Of a stretch of 64,000 nt of DNA, positions 8,949 through 18,150 are shown piece after piece. This DNA is from Arthrobacter sp. AFG7.2. GTDB taxonomy: Bacteria > Actinomycetota > Actinomycetes > Actinomycetales > Micrococcaceae. A model generated the notes under the pieces. The model made no database searches. It saw only the letters and a list, made by a program, of their open reading frames with translations, and was not told the origin of the DNA. Both the position numbers and the translations under genes were made by a program. The DNA lies in contig NZ_PJMB01000004.1 of the NCBI RefSeq assembly GCF_002892835.1, positions 347,269 through 411,268 on the forward strand, read 5' to 3'. Positions within the stretch are counted from its first letter, which is position 1. Each line of letters starts with the position of its first letter.

Positions 8949-9404
8949 GTGATCGACTACATTGACAGGAATATCTTGCGCCACCTCAAAGAGGACGGTC
9001 GAATGACGGCTACGGCACTTGCGGCCAAGGTAGGACTGACCGTGGCACCTTGCCACCGCAGGCTCCGGGACCTGGAACGCTCAGGCGTTATCAGGGGCTA
9101 CAAAGCGGACATCGACCCGTCCGCCGTGGGGCTGGGATTTGAGGCGATAGTTTTTGTCACTCTTCGCCAGGTGGAGAAGGCCACCATGGAGATCTTCGAG
9201 GACCGCGTGGCGGCCAATCCCAACGTCGTCGAGGCCCAGCGGCTCTTCGGTTCCCCCGACTACCTGCTGAAAGTCATCGCTGAGGACCTGCCCGCCTACC
9301 AGCGTTTCTACGACGCAGAACTCACGTCCCTTCCCGGTGTGGAGCGGCTGACGTCCACGCTGGTGATGAAGAACCTCAAATCGAATGCCGGACCACCGGT
9401 CTAG
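8949..9404 (+). CDS. Lrp/AsnC family regulator, divergent from LysE exporter
   Basis: 151 residues: winged HTH (DYIDRNILRHLKEDGRMTATALAAKVGLT, 2-31) then an AsnC/RAM ligand-binding domain (FEAIVFVTLRQ to the LTSTLVMKN end). Likely senses an amino acid and controls the divergent lysE-like gene. GTG 8949 has no ribosome site but TAAGAT (8937-8942) ends 6 nt upstream, so a leaderless transcript is likely. Confidence 0.9.
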   Translation: MIDYIDRNILRHLKEDGRMTATALAAKVGLTVAPCHRRLRDLERSGVIRGYKADIDPSAVGLGFEAIVFVTLRQVEKATMEIFEDRVAANPNVVEAQRLFGSPDYLLKVIAEDLPAYQRFYDAELTSLPGVERLTSTLVMKNLKSNAGPPV

Positions 9405-9451
9405 GGGGTGGCCAACGGAATGCCCGGCTGGTCCTGACCGGCTTCCGTGTC

Positions 9452-9910
9452 CTATTCCCGCAGCAGCCCCGTGGTGCGGTACGGGATGACCTCACGGAGG
9501 AACATGCTGGTGGAGGTGCGCACAATACCCGGGCAGAGCCTGATCTCTTCGGACACCCGGTAGAGGTCGTCAGGGCTGGTGGCCACAACGCGGATCAGCA
9601 GGTCTGTCTCGCCGGCGGGAGCATGGCATTCCAGCACCTCCGGAATGCGGCGGAGGGCGGCAATGGCCTCGTCAAGGTGGCTCTGGTCCAGTTCGGCGCT
9701 GACGGATGCTGCCACCCCGCGTCCGAGCGCCGCGGGAAGGACCCTGCTGCTGTTGGGTCGAAGGGCTCCCGACGCCGTCATCCGTTCCAGCCGGGACTGC
9801 ACCGTCCCGCGCGCCAGCCCCAGCCGCTGGGCGAGCACCATGATGGGAACGCGCGGGTCTTCGTCCATGGCCTTGAGGATGCGCTTATCAGTGGCGTCCA
9901 ATTGCTGCAC
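9452..9910 (-). CDS. Lrp/AsnC family regulator
   Basis: 152 residues from GTG 9910 (VQQLDATDKRILKAMDEDPR). HTH in 1-55, RAM domain after. The frame is open further upstream to 10129 but that part overlaps the LuxR-type gene and reads as low-complexity, so the shorter start is chosen; a GGAGGG lies about 13 nt upstream. Distinct in sequence from the Lrp gene at 8949. Target unknown. Confidence 0.88.
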   Translation of the reverse strand: MQQLDATDKRILKAMDEDPRVPIMVLAQRLGLARGTVQSRLERMTASGALRPNSSRVLPAALGRGVAASVSAELDQSHLDEAIAALRRIPEVLECHAPAGETDLLIRVVATSPDDLYRVSEEIRLCPGIVRTSTSMFLREVIPYRTTGLLRE

Positions 9911-9980
9911 AGCGCACCCTTTCCCTCCTGGTTCAGCCGCTCCGCTCCAATGGGCGGTGGCCGGTACAGTCAGGCCAACA

Positions 9981-10655
9981 TTAGCGGCCGACGGCCAGGA
10001 GGCCCAACTGGCGGGCCATGACGACGGCTTCGAGTTGTGAGTGGACTCCCAGCCGGGAGTGGATGGCTTTGACGTAGCCCCTGCAGGTGTTCTGGGAGAT
10101 GCCCAACGTTTTAGCGTTCGACCGGACATCCTTGCCTTCGGCCATGAGCTTCAGTACGTCCATCTGGCGTTTGGTCAACAGGGGTGCGGCTGATACCTGG
10201 CTATGGGGCGGGGCCTGCGTTGCGAAGGCGGCAAGAATCTGGGGATCTACCTCGATCACCCCTGAGTGGGAATGCCGGACCGTACCCAGAAGGGCAGTCA
10301 GGGGCGTGCCCCTGGCGAGGAAGGCGGAGGCGCCGGCAGCGGCCGCCTGGGCCAGGCCCTCGCTGGTGGGCTCGCTGACCAGCATCACCACGTGGGTTCC
10401 CGGTGAAGCGGCCATCAGATCTGCAGCAATTCCGAGTCCCAGGCCTTCCGGCCGGCCCGAACTCACCACCACGACGTCCGGCTGGAGGCTGCGGCACATC
10501 TGAAGGCCCGTCGTGGCATTCCTGGCGAAGCCCAGCCCCTGCAGGTCGGGTTCATGATCAATTGCCGCAGTCAGCAGTTCGGCAAAAGATGTGTGGTCAT
10601 CAATGACCAGGACGCTGGTTTTGGCCACGCCGCCATCCACAGCTTCTGCCGTCAT
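9981..10655 (-). CDS. LuxR-type response regulator with atypical receiver
   Basis: 224 residues: receiver-like domain (about 12-130) and C-terminal LuxR HTH (about 157-220; LTKRQMDVLKLMAEGK, ISQNTCRGYVKAIHSRLGV). The acidic pair Asp19-Asp20 (VIDDH) and the Ser94 switch residue are present, but the phospho-acceptor aspartate is replaced by Ser65 in DVVVVSSGRP and the conserved lysine by Arg115 (FLARG). It may therefore work without phosphorylation. ATG 10655 is chosen over TTG 10670 because GGGGG lies about 8 nt upstream. No histidine kinase is adjacent. It is divergent from the RND cassette at 10861, a candidate target. Confidence 0.85.
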   Translation of the reverse strand: MTAEAVDGGVAKTSVLVIDDHTSFAELLTAAIDHEPDLQGLGFARNATTGLQMCRSLQPDVVVVSSGRPEGLGLGIAADLMAASPGTHVVMLVSEPTSEGLAQAAAAGASAFLARGTPLTALLGTVRHSHSGVIEVDPQILAAFATQAPPHSQVSAAPLLTKRQMDVLKLMAEGKDVRSNAKTLGISQNTCRGYVKAIHSRLGVHSQLEAVVMARQLGLLAVGR

Positions 10656-10789
10656 CGCTGACACCCCCAATCATCGAATCACGCGGGATACCCGCGCCAA
10701 GCACGCGTTCCCCAGCACGTCCGTTAAAGGAATTTTCCGCCTTCCGGGTGCTCCCTGTATAGGTCCAAGGTCCCCCTTCCGGGCTCAAT

Positions 10790-10810
10790 GTCCCCTAATT
10801 TGGGGGGTCC
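10790..10810. promoter_or_regulatory. palindromic C/G block upstream of RND cassette
   Basis: GTCCCC-TAATTT-GGGGGG-TCC forms an approximate inverted repeat about 50 nt upstream of the first RND gene, and a further GTCCCCC lies at 10770-10776. Possible operator for the divergent LuxR-type regulator; no experimental basis. Confidence 0.3.
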
Positions 10811-10860
10811 AGCCAACCAAGGTGGGACTGTTTGCCGGTTCCCCGCCGCGCGAAGCTTAG

Positions 10861-13800
10861 ATGACCGCCGACAAGGCACCCCATTCGCAGGTTGGACGAG
10901 CGATGACCGGTTTGTTTGCTAGATGGAGTTTCCAGTTCCGGCTGCTGATCCTTGCGCTGGCTGCAGGAATAATTGCGATGGGGTTCTGGTACTTTCCCAG
11001 GTCCTCCGTGGACGCATTGCCAGAGTTTGAGCCGGCCCAGGTCGAGATTCAGACTGAAGCCCTGGGGCTGTCCGCCCTTGAAGTTGAACAATTCATAACC
11101 TCCCCGATGGAAGTGGACTTCCTGAACGGCGTCGCATATCTGGACGAGATCCGGTCGCAGTCCGTTCCGGGCCTTTCCTCCATCCAGCTGCTGTTCGAAC
11201 CGGGAACGGACCTGCCGCGGGCGCGCCAGCTCGTTGCCGAACGCCTGGTGCAGGCCCACTCACTGCCAAAGGTTTCCACGCCCCCGGTCCTGATGCAGCC
11301 GAAATCCTCCACCAGCAGGGTGATGATGGTCCGTCTGTCGTCCTCGGAAGTCCCGCTGATCGACATGTCCGTGCTCGCACGGTGGAATATCAAGCCACGC
11401 CTGATGGGTGTTCCCGGGGTGGCAAACCTCTCCATCTGGGGCCAGCGTGAGCAGCAGATGCAGGTGGAAGTGGATCCCCAGGCGCTCCAGGCCCGGGGGG
11501 TAACACTCAACCAGGTCATCCGGACAACGGGCAACGCAGTGTGGGTATCGCCTCTGACCTTCCTCCAGGCTTCAACACCTGGTACGGGCGGCTTCCTGGA
11601 GACGGAGAACCAGCGCCTTGGGATCCAGCACGTCCTGCCGATTACCACTCCCAGCGACCTGGCACAGGTCAGTGTCGAAAACGTGACGGGCCCGCCGCTG
11701 GTTTTGGGCGATGTGGCAACGGTGCGGGAAAACCACCAGCCACTCATTGGCGACGCAGTGGTGGACGACGACCCCGCCCTCATGCTCGTCATTGAGAAGT
11801 TTCCCGACGCCAATACGGCTGAAATTACTGCAGCGCTGGAAGCCGCCCTGGAGGACCTGAAACCGGGCCTGTCCGGAATCACTGTGGACACCAGCGTCTA
11901 CCGGCCGGCATCCTTCCTGGAATCCGCGATGCAGAACCTTGGCATGGGCTTCATTGCCGGCCTGTTGCTGGCCGCGCTCCTCCTGGGCCTCTTCTTCAAG
12001 TCCTGGCGGATGGCCCTTGTGGCACTGATTGTCCTGGCAGTTTCCACGACCGCTGCCTTCCTGACGCTGTCGGTGCTCGGAATCGGGCTGAACGTTGTGG
12101 TCTTCGCCGGTTTGGTGCTGGCTTTGGTTGTGGTGGTGACAGACCTTGTGACGGACTTGACCGGGCTGCGCCGGCGGCGGGAGCTCGCCGCAGCCGGCTC
12201 CGGCCGGCGCACGGCAACCGTGAACTCCAGCGGCATCAGGGACGGGGAAGGCGCGGCGGACGGTTCCAACGGCCCGGAGGCGAAGAACGAGCTGCGGCTG
12301 GTGCTGATATCCGCCGCCCTCCAGCAGACCCGCAACGCAATTGTCTTCGCCGGACTCACCATGGCGCTCGTCCTGCTGCCCGTGCTGTTCCTGGCGGGGG
12401 TAAACCGTGCCCTTTTTGTTCCCCTGGCGCTGTCCTTCCTGGTGGCGCTTACCGTCGCACTGCTCGTCGCCTGGCTTCTCACCCCTGCTTTGGCCCTGAC
12501 TCTCATGGCCGGCGAGGAGCGCGCACCCCAGGTCCCGGGCAAGCTCAGGTCCGGAATCCGGACGGCAACAGAACGAAGCGCCGCAAAATTCCAGTGGGTC
12601 CTGGCTGCAGGCGCCTTGCTGGCAATAGCTGCGGTAGCCGGCATTCCGCTCCTTGCCGCCGGTCAGCCGTCCGTGACGGCACTCCAGGACCGGATCCTGC
12701 TGGTGCAGTGGGACGGGCTCGCCGGGACGTCCAACAGCGAAATGAGCCGTATCTCTGCGCTTGCCGGTAAAGAATTGTCGAATGTTCCGGGTGTGGCCAA
12801 TGTAGGCGGGCACGTGGGCCGTGCCATCACCTCCGACCGGGTCGTCGGGCCGAATTCAGGGGAACTCTGGGTCACCATGGAGGCGGACGCGGATTACTCG
12901 AGCGTGGCAGACGCGGTCAACGAAGTCGTGGCAGGCTACCCAGGGATCAGCGGCAGCGTGGCCACCTATGGGCAGAACCGGCTCGATGTGGAGCGCAGCC
13001 GGTCACAACATGAGTTCTCGGTCAGGGTCTTTGGAGTGGAACCCCAGGTTCTGCGTGAAACTGCGGAAAACGTCAGGGACATGATGGCCAACACGGACGG
13101 CCTGGTTGACCCGCAGTTGTCCCTGCCCAGGCTCCAGCCCATCGCGGAGATTGAAGTCAACCTGGACAAGGCACAGCAGGCCGGCGTCAAACCCGGCGAT
13201 GTGCGGCGTGCAGCAGCAACGCTGTTGCAGGGCGTGGACGTGGGGTTCCTCTTCGAGCAGCAGAAAGTCTTCCAGGTGGTGGTCAAGGGCACCCCTGCCA
13301 CCAGCTCGAGCCTGACCAGTGTCCAGGAATTGCTGATCGACAAGCCGGGCGGCGGCCACGTGCGGCTCAGTGACGTTGCGGATGTCCGCGTCCAGCCGCA
13401 CGAGTCCGTGATCACGCATACCGATACGTCACGCCACATCGATGTGGTGGCACAGGTGGACGGCAGATCCGTCGGGGACATCACCTCAGATGTCAACGCC
13501 GGCCTGGCCAGCATGGACTTCCCGATGGAATACCACGCGCAGGTGCCGTCCCAGTACTCGGAGCAGCAGAACACCGTGCAACTCGTCTGGGCCGTGGGGG
13601 CAGCGGCGCTCCTCGGCATCCTGGTCCTCCTCCAGACCGCGCTGCGAAGCTGGCGGGTGGCCCTGGTTGTCTTCCTGGCGCTGCCAGTTGCCCTGGCAGG
13701 CGGCGTTGTGGGCGCAATCCTCACCGGGGGCATCGTTTCCCTGGTAACTCTCCTCGCCTTTGCGGCTCTGTTGGGAATGGCTGTGCGGGACTCCATCCTG

Positions 13801-14187
13801 CTGGTCCGGCGTGCCCAAACTCCCGTCGCAACCGACAGCCCGGTGACTGCAGGGGTGCCGGAGGAGAGCCGGCTGCAGGGCGGTTCACGCTCTTCAATTC
13901 TGCAGGCAGCCCAGGAACGGCTGGTGCCGATTCTCATTGGCGCGGTTGTCAGCGCGGCATTCCTGATCCCCCTGGTGGTACTTGGCGGAGCTGTAGGCAG
14001 GGAAACAATTTTGCCCCTGGCCATTGTGATCTGGGGCGGCTTAGTGACACACGCACTGCTTGTCCTGGTTCTCCTGCCAACCCTCCTGATCCTGTTTGGG
14101 ACCGGCGCTCCCGAAGATGAGGACCTCCTGAAGCCACAAGGCCCCGCTGGCGCTGCGGGGCTCCGCGAAAGAACGGAAGTGTCATGA
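10861..14187 (+). CDS. RND efflux permease, CusA/CzcA-like, divergent copy
   Basis: 1108 residues: two repeats of helix plus large periplasmic-type loops plus six helices, as in heavy-metal-efflux RND pumps. N-terminal block DALPEFEPAQVEIQTEALGL is diagnostic of the CusA/CzcA group. In the TM4 region where proton-relay residues sit, this copy reads VVVVTDLVTDLTGLRRR: Thr427 in place of the first Asp and Thr434 in place of the Glu of the canonical DD...E pattern kept by the partner at 14649. A low-complexity insertion (about 446-476) follows TM4. The start could instead be ATG 10903 (MTGLFARWS); neither has a convincing ribosome site. Overlaps the next gene by ATGA. Probably part of a hetero-oligomeric pump, as in MdtBC (inference). 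Confidence 0.9.
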   Translation: MTADKAPHSQVGRAMTGLFARWSFQFRLLILALAAGIIAMGFWYFPRSSVDALPEFEPAQVEIQTEALGLSALEVEQFITSPMEVDFLNGVAYLDEIRSQSVPGLSSIQLLFEPGTDLPRARQLVAERLVQAHSLPKVSTPPVLMQPKSSTSRVMMVRLSSSEVPLIDMSVLARWNIKPRLMGVPGVANLSIWGQREQQMQVEVDPQALQARGVTLNQVIRTTGNAVWVSPLTFLQASTPGTGGFLETENQRLGIQHVLPITTPSDLAQVSVENVTGPPLVLGDVATVRENHQPLIGDAVVDDDPALMLVIEKFPDANTAEITAALEAALEDLKPGLSGITVDTSVYRPASFLESAMQNLGMGFIAGLLLAALLLGLFFKSWRMALVALIVLAVSTTAAFLTLSVLGIGLNVVVFAGLVLALVVVVTDLVTDLTGLRRRRELAAAGSGRRTATVNSSGIRDGEGAADGSNGPEAKNELRLVLISAALQQTRNAIVFAGLTMALVLLPVLFLAGVNRALFVPLALSFLVALTVALLVAWLLTPALALTLMAGEERAPQVPGKLRSGIRTATERSAAKFQWVLAAGALLAIAAVAGIPLLAAGQPSVTALQDRILLVQWDGLAGTSNSEMSRISALAGKELSNVPGVANVGGHVGRAITSDRVVGPNSGELWVTMEADADYSSVADAVNEVVAGYPGISGSVATYGQNRLDVERSRSQHEFSVRVFGVEPQVLRETAENVRDMMANTDGLVDPQLSLPRLQPIAEIEVNLDKAQQAGVKPGDVRRAAATLLQGVDVGFLFEQQKVFQVVVKGTPATSSSLTSVQELLIDKPGGGHVRLSDVADVRVQPHESVITHTDTSRHIDVVAQVDGRSVGDITSDVNAGLASMDFPMEYHAQVPSQYSEQQNTVQLVWAVGAAALLGILVLLQTALRSWRVALVVFLALPVALAGGVVGAILTGGIVSLVTLLAFAALLGMAVRDSILLVRRAQTPVATDSPVTAGVPEESRLQGGSRSSILQAAQERLVPILIGAVVSAAFLIPLVVLGGAVGRETILPLAIVIWGGLVTHALLVLVLLPTLLILFGTGAPEDEDLLKPQGPAGAAGLRERTEVS

Positions 14188-14642
14188 CTGCTGCGAACAT
14201 GCCTTGGAAGCGCCGCCTGTTCGGCGTCCTGGTCATTGCGTGCCTGGCCGGTGGGCCGGTGGCCGCGTGCGGGGAAGTGCCTGAAGCGGCTCCGGCGGCG
14301 ACGGGGCTCGAAGCGGCGACCCTTGAGGAGGTTGAAGGGCAGGACGTCAGCCGCATCACCTTGACGGAGAAAGCTGCAGAACGGCTCGGGGTCACGACTG
14401 GAGCCGTGGAAACTGTGGAGGGGAAGCTTCAGGTTCCCTACTCCTCGCTGATCTACGATGCCAGCGGCGGGACATGGGTCTACACCAATCCGGAGCCGCT
14501 GGTGTTCATCCGGGAACCCGTCGCGGTTGAGCGGATCGAGGCTCCCACGGTAAAGCTGGCAAGCGGACCCCAGCCCGGGACCAAAATCGTGACGGTAGGG
14601 GCAGCCGAACTCCTGGGTGCTGAGCTGGATACGGCGCACTGA
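14184..14642 (+). CDS. minimal RND adaptor-like lipoprotein
   Basis: 152 residues. Signal peptide with lipobox ending VAAC (Cys29) then Pro/Ala-rich linker. The rest (VPYSSLIYDASGGTWVYTNP, VERIEAPTVKLASGPQPG, KIVTVGAAELLGAE) matches the beta-barrel/membrane-proximal part of CusB/HlyD adaptors, but the alpha-hairpin and lipoyl domains that would reach an outer-membrane channel are missing. Normal adaptors are 350-450 residues. This fits a single-membrane bacterium. Translationally coupled to both pumps (4-nt overlap upstream, 6-nt gap downstream). Confidence 0.8.
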   Translation: MTAANMPWKRRLFGVLVIACLAGGPVAACGEVPEAAPAATGLEAATLEEVEGQDVSRITLTEKAAERLGVTTGAVETVEGKLQVPYSSLIYDASGGTWVYTNPEPLVFIREPVAVERIEAPTVKLASGPQPGTKIVTVGAAELLGAELDTAH

Positions 14643-14648
14643 CCGGCC

Positions 14649-17600
14649 ATGCGCAAGCTCATTGGTTTCAGTCTCAAGTTCCGTTCGGTGGTGGTAGCGC
14701 TCGCCGTCGGAATCATGATGGTTGGAGCTGTCCAGATCAGCTCCGCGTCAGTGGACGTGTTTCCCGAGTTCGCACCGCCCCGGGTGGAAATCCAGACCGC
14801 CGCCCTGGGCCTGACCGCCGCGGAAGTCGAGGAGCTGGTCACCGTCCCGCTGGAAGACGCGCTCAACGGCCTGGAGGGGCTGGACGAGCTGAGGTCGAAG
14901 TCTGTCTCCCAGCTGTCCTCGGTCCTGATGATCTTCGACCCGGGTACTGATCTGCTGAAAGCACGGCAGCTGGTCTCGGAAAGAGTCGCAACGGTCACGC
15001 CTTCGCTGCCCAGCTGGGCCACCCCACCCGTCATGCTGCAGCCGTTGTCCTCCACCAGCCGGGTCATGAAAATCGGCCTGTCCTCGAAGGAGCACAGCCT
15101 GATCGAGCTGTCCATGCTCACCCATTACAAGCTGCGCGCGCACCTGCTCTCCGTCCCGGGGGTGGCAAACGTTGCCATCTGGGGTGAACGCAAGGAAACA
15201 CTGCAGGTCCGGGTCAAGCCTGAACGGCTGCTGGCTGAAAAAGTGTCCCTCAGGGACGTGATGGCAACGACGAACGACGCCATGCACGCCGGACTGCTGA
15301 AGCACACCTCCGGGAACGTGGTAGGCGCCGGCGGGGTTGTCGAGACCCCGAACCAGCGTGTTGGCATCTCGCACATCCTGCCCATCCGCACACCGGAGGA
15401 CCTCGCCAAGATTCCCATCCTGGAACGCGACGGGAACCCCCTGCGCCTGGGTGACGTGGCCGACGTCGTCATGGACCACAACCCTCTCATTGGTGATGCC
15501 GTCATCAATGACGGCGAAGGCCTGATGCTGATCGTGGAGAAGCTGCCATGGGGCAACACCCTGGAGGTCACCAAGGGGGTGGAGGCCGCGCTCGAGCAGA
15601 TGGCGCCGGCGCTGTCAGGAGTCGACGTCGACACTGCCATCTTCAGGCCGGCCACCTTCATCGAGCAGTCGCTGGAGAACCTGAGCCTGGCGCTGCTGCT
15701 GGGCATCGTGCTGGTCATGATGGTGCTCGGGGCGTTCCTTTTCCAGTGGCGGACGGCCCTTATCAGCCTGATTGCCATCCCGCTGTCGCTCATTACGGCG
15801 GGCGTGGTCATCATGATGACCGGCAGCACCGTGAACACCATGGTGCTCGCTGGTCTGGTGATTGCCGTGGGCGTCGTGGTGGATGACGCCATCATTGACA
15901 TTGAAAACATCATCCGGCGTTTGAGACAGCACAGGGAGAGTGGAAGCAGCCGGTCCACCGCTTCCGTTGTGTTGGAGGCCTCTATGGAGGTCCGCGGGCC
16001 AATTGTGTACGCCACCCTGATCATTGTGGTGGCAGCCGTACCTATTTTCTTCCTCGAAGGGCTGACGGGCGCTTTCTTCCGCCCGCTGGCCAGTGCCTAC
16101 ACGCTGGCAGTCTTCGCCTCCATGCTGGTGGCGCTTACAGTCACTCCGGCACTGGCCCTGATCTTCCTCCGCAAGGCTCCCCTGGACCCTCGGGACCCGC
16201 CGCTGGTCCGGGTCCTCAAACGCGGCTACCACAAGCTGATGTCCCGGGTTATCCGCCGTCCGGGGCCCGGCTACCTTGCTTTCACTGCCCTGACCCTTTC
16301 CGGGGTCGTGGTGGCCCCGCTGCTGGGCCAGGCACTGCTTCCGTCGTTCAAGGAACGCGACTTCCTCATGCACTGGGTGACCCAACCGGGCACTTCCCTC
16401 GCCGAGGAGGTCCGGATCAGCGAACGGGCCTGCAAGGAATTGCTGGCTGTGGACGGCGTCCTCAACTGCGGCGCCCACATCGGGCAGGCGCTGGCCGCCG
16501 ATGAGGTGGTGGGCGTGAACTTCGGCGAGAACTGGATCAGCGTCGACCCCTCGGCGGACTACGACAAAACCCTCGCAGCCGTCCAGGAAGTAGTGGACGG
16601 CTATCCGGGGATCCACCGCGACGTGCAGACCTACCTGAAGGAGCGCATCCGGGAGGTCCTCACAGGCGAAGGCGACGCGGTGGTGGTCCGGGTCTACGGT
16701 GATGATCTGGAGACCCTGCGGGGGCTGGCCAAGGAAGTCGAGGAAGTGCTGGGAGATATCGACGAAGCCGTGGAGGAGCACGTGTCGCTTCAGGTGGACG
16801 TTCCGCAGGTGGACGTCGAGGTCAACCTTGAGGCCGCCAAGCGTCACGGGGTCAAGCCCGGTGACGTCAGGAGGGCTGCGGCAGCCATGGTGGCCAGCGA
16901 GGAAGTGGGCGACCTCTGGCGGGAAGGCAAGGTCTTTGACGTCCGCATCTGGAGTCCTCCGGAGACCCGTTCCGACGTCACCAGTATCGGCAACCTGCCT
17001 ATTGATACTCCGTCAGGAGTGCCGATCCGGCTCGCGGAGGTTGCCGACGTAAGCGTCAACGCCACGCCGGGCGTCATCGACCGGAACAACAATTCACGCA
17101 GGATCGACGTCAGCGCCAATGCCGCGTCAGAAGGCGAACTGGGTGCCCTGGTGGCGGCGATCAAGGAAGGGCTCGCCGAGGTGGACTTCCCGGCCGGCTA
17201 CCATGCCGAGGTCCTGGGCGAGTTCGCCGAACGTGAAGCTGCCACCCGCCAGCTCCTGATCTTTGCGGCAGGCGCTCTCCTGGTCATTTTCCTGCTGCTG
17301 CAGGCGTCATTCGGCAGCTGGCGGTTGGCCGCCCTGGTCATGTTCACACTTCCAGTCGCGCTCGTTGGCGGCATGCTCGCGGCCTACTTGAGCGGCGGCG
17401 TTCTCTCACTCGGTTCGATCGTGGGGTTCCTGACCGTCCTGGGTATCGCGGCCCGCAACGGCATCCTCCTCATCAGCCATTGCCAGCACCTTGAGAAATA
17501 CGAGGGCGAAAAGTTCGGGCCCGAGCTGGTGCTGCGCGGTGCGGGGGAGCGGTTGTCACCCATCCTGATGACAACGCTCGCCACCGGGCTGGCGCTGGTG

Positions 17601-17789
17601 CCGCTGATCCTCATGGGGACCATCCCCGGCCACGAAATTGAGCATCCCATGGCCGTGGTCATTGTTGGCGGGCTGGTGTCCTCAACGCTCCTGAACCTGT
17701 TTATCCTTCCCTCCCTGTATCTGCGTTTCGGAAAACCGCGGTCCAAGGCTGCTCCTCCGGCTGCCCCCGTTCCGGTGGCTGCGGGCTAG
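14649..17789 (+). CDS. RND efflux permease, CusA/CzcA-like
   Basis: 1046 residues with full RND architecture. VFPEFAPPRVEIQTAALGLT near the N-terminus marks the heavy-metal-efflux/CzcA group. The TM4 proton-relay pattern is intact: Asp412-Asp413-Ala-Ile-Ile-Asp417-Ile-Glu419-Asn420. Second-half helices carry the expected GIAARNGILLISH block. It is a distant paralogue of the 10861 gene, sharing block order throughout. Substrate uncertain: HME pumps export Cu, Ag, Zn, Co or Cd in Gram-negatives, but Gram-positive relatives are poorly studied. Likely the energised subunit of a pair. Confidence 0.92.
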   Translation: MRKLIGFSLKFRSVVVALAVGIMMVGAVQISSASVDVFPEFAPPRVEIQTAALGLTAAEVEELVTVPLEDALNGLEGLDELRSKSVSQLSSVLMIFDPGTDLLKARQLVSERVATVTPSLPSWATPPVMLQPLSSTSRVMKIGLSSKEHSLIELSMLTHYKLRAHLLSVPGVANVAIWGERKETLQVRVKPERLLAEKVSLRDVMATTNDAMHAGLLKHTSGNVVGAGGVVETPNQRVGISHILPIRTPEDLAKIPILERDGNPLRLGDVADVVMDHNPLIGDAVINDGEGLMLIVEKLPWGNTLEVTKGVEAALEQMAPALSGVDVDTAIFRPATFIEQSLENLSLALLLGIVLVMMVLGAFLFQWRTALISLIAIPLSLITAGVVIMMTGSTVNTMVLAGLVIAVGVVVDDAIIDIENIIRRLRQHRESGSSRSTASVVLEASMEVRGPIVYATLIIVVAAVPIFFLEGLTGAFFRPLASAYTLAVFASMLVALTVTPALALIFLRKAPLDPRDPPLVRVLKRGYHKLMSRVIRRPGPGYLAFTALTLSGVVVAPLLGQALLPSFKERDFLMHWVTQPGTSLAEEVRISERACKELLAVDGVLNCGAHIGQALAADEVVGVNFGENWISVDPSADYDKTLAAVQEVVDGYPGIHRDVQTYLKERIREVLTGEGDAVVVRVYGDDLETLRGLAKEVEEVLGDIDEAVEEHVSLQVDVPQVDVEVNLEAAKRHGVKPGDVRRAAAAMVASEEVGDLWREGKVFDVRIWSPPETRSDVTSIGNLPIDTPSGVPIRLAEVADVSVNATPGVIDRNNNSRRIDVSANAASEGELGALVAAIKEGLAEVDFPAGYHAEVLGEFAEREAATRQLLIFAAGALLVIFLLLQASFGSWRLAALVMFTLPVALVGGMLAAYLSGGVLSLGSIVGFLTVLGIAARNGILLISHCQHLEKYEGEKFGPELVLRGAGERLSPILMTTLATGLALVPLILMGTIPGHEIEHPMAVVIVGGLVSSTLLNLFILPSLYLRFGKPRSKAAPPAAPVPVAAG

Positions 17790-18150
17790 CCTCACGTGCG
17801 GGCAGCGGCATATTGATCAGTCCTGAGCCCACACCGGCCGTCCAGGTAGTCAAAGTGACCAGTCGCGGGGATGCTTGTTCTGATCATTGCCGGTTTCGTG
17901 CTCAAATAGTGGCATTGGAGACGGGCTACCGCCCCGGCCAAGGCTCACAGGCTTTCGGTACACCACCCGGCACGCCTGGACAGGCTTCCCGCAAGGAGGC
18001 TGCCCGGATTGACTCTTGTTCACACCACGGTCTTTCTGCCACCACGGCAAGAGCCCCTGAGTTACCGACGTTGGATTCCCGAAGTCATCGGTAGCTGAGG
18101 GGCTCTTGTGCTGTCCGTTTGAGCCCCGCCGTTGCACATACTGTTGAAGC
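17790..18150. other. 361-nt gap between RND cassette and gluQ
   Basis: No gene is supported here. A 132-codon leftward frame crosses the gap but overlaps the gluQ start and lacks a ribosome site. The right part holds the hairpin at 18048-18108 and the presumed gluQ promoter (TACTGT at 18139-18144, 6 nt before the gluQ ATG). The left 250 nt are unexplained. Confidence 0.6.
18048..18108 (+). terminator. long imperfect hairpin upstream of gluQ
   Basis: Arms 18048-18070 and 18086-18108 pair over 23 positions with one mismatch and a few G-U pairs; the loop is 15 nt. Too far (260 nt) from the RND stop to be a tight terminator, but nothing else obvious ends there. Confidence 0.5.

Noticed and set aside
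11572..12813. 413-codon leftward frame inside the first RND gene
   Set aside because: Antisense shadow: low-complexity Gln/Gly/His-rich translation and no ribosome site, fully inside a clear pump gene. The same holds for 12966-14639, 15615-16847 and 23854-25056.
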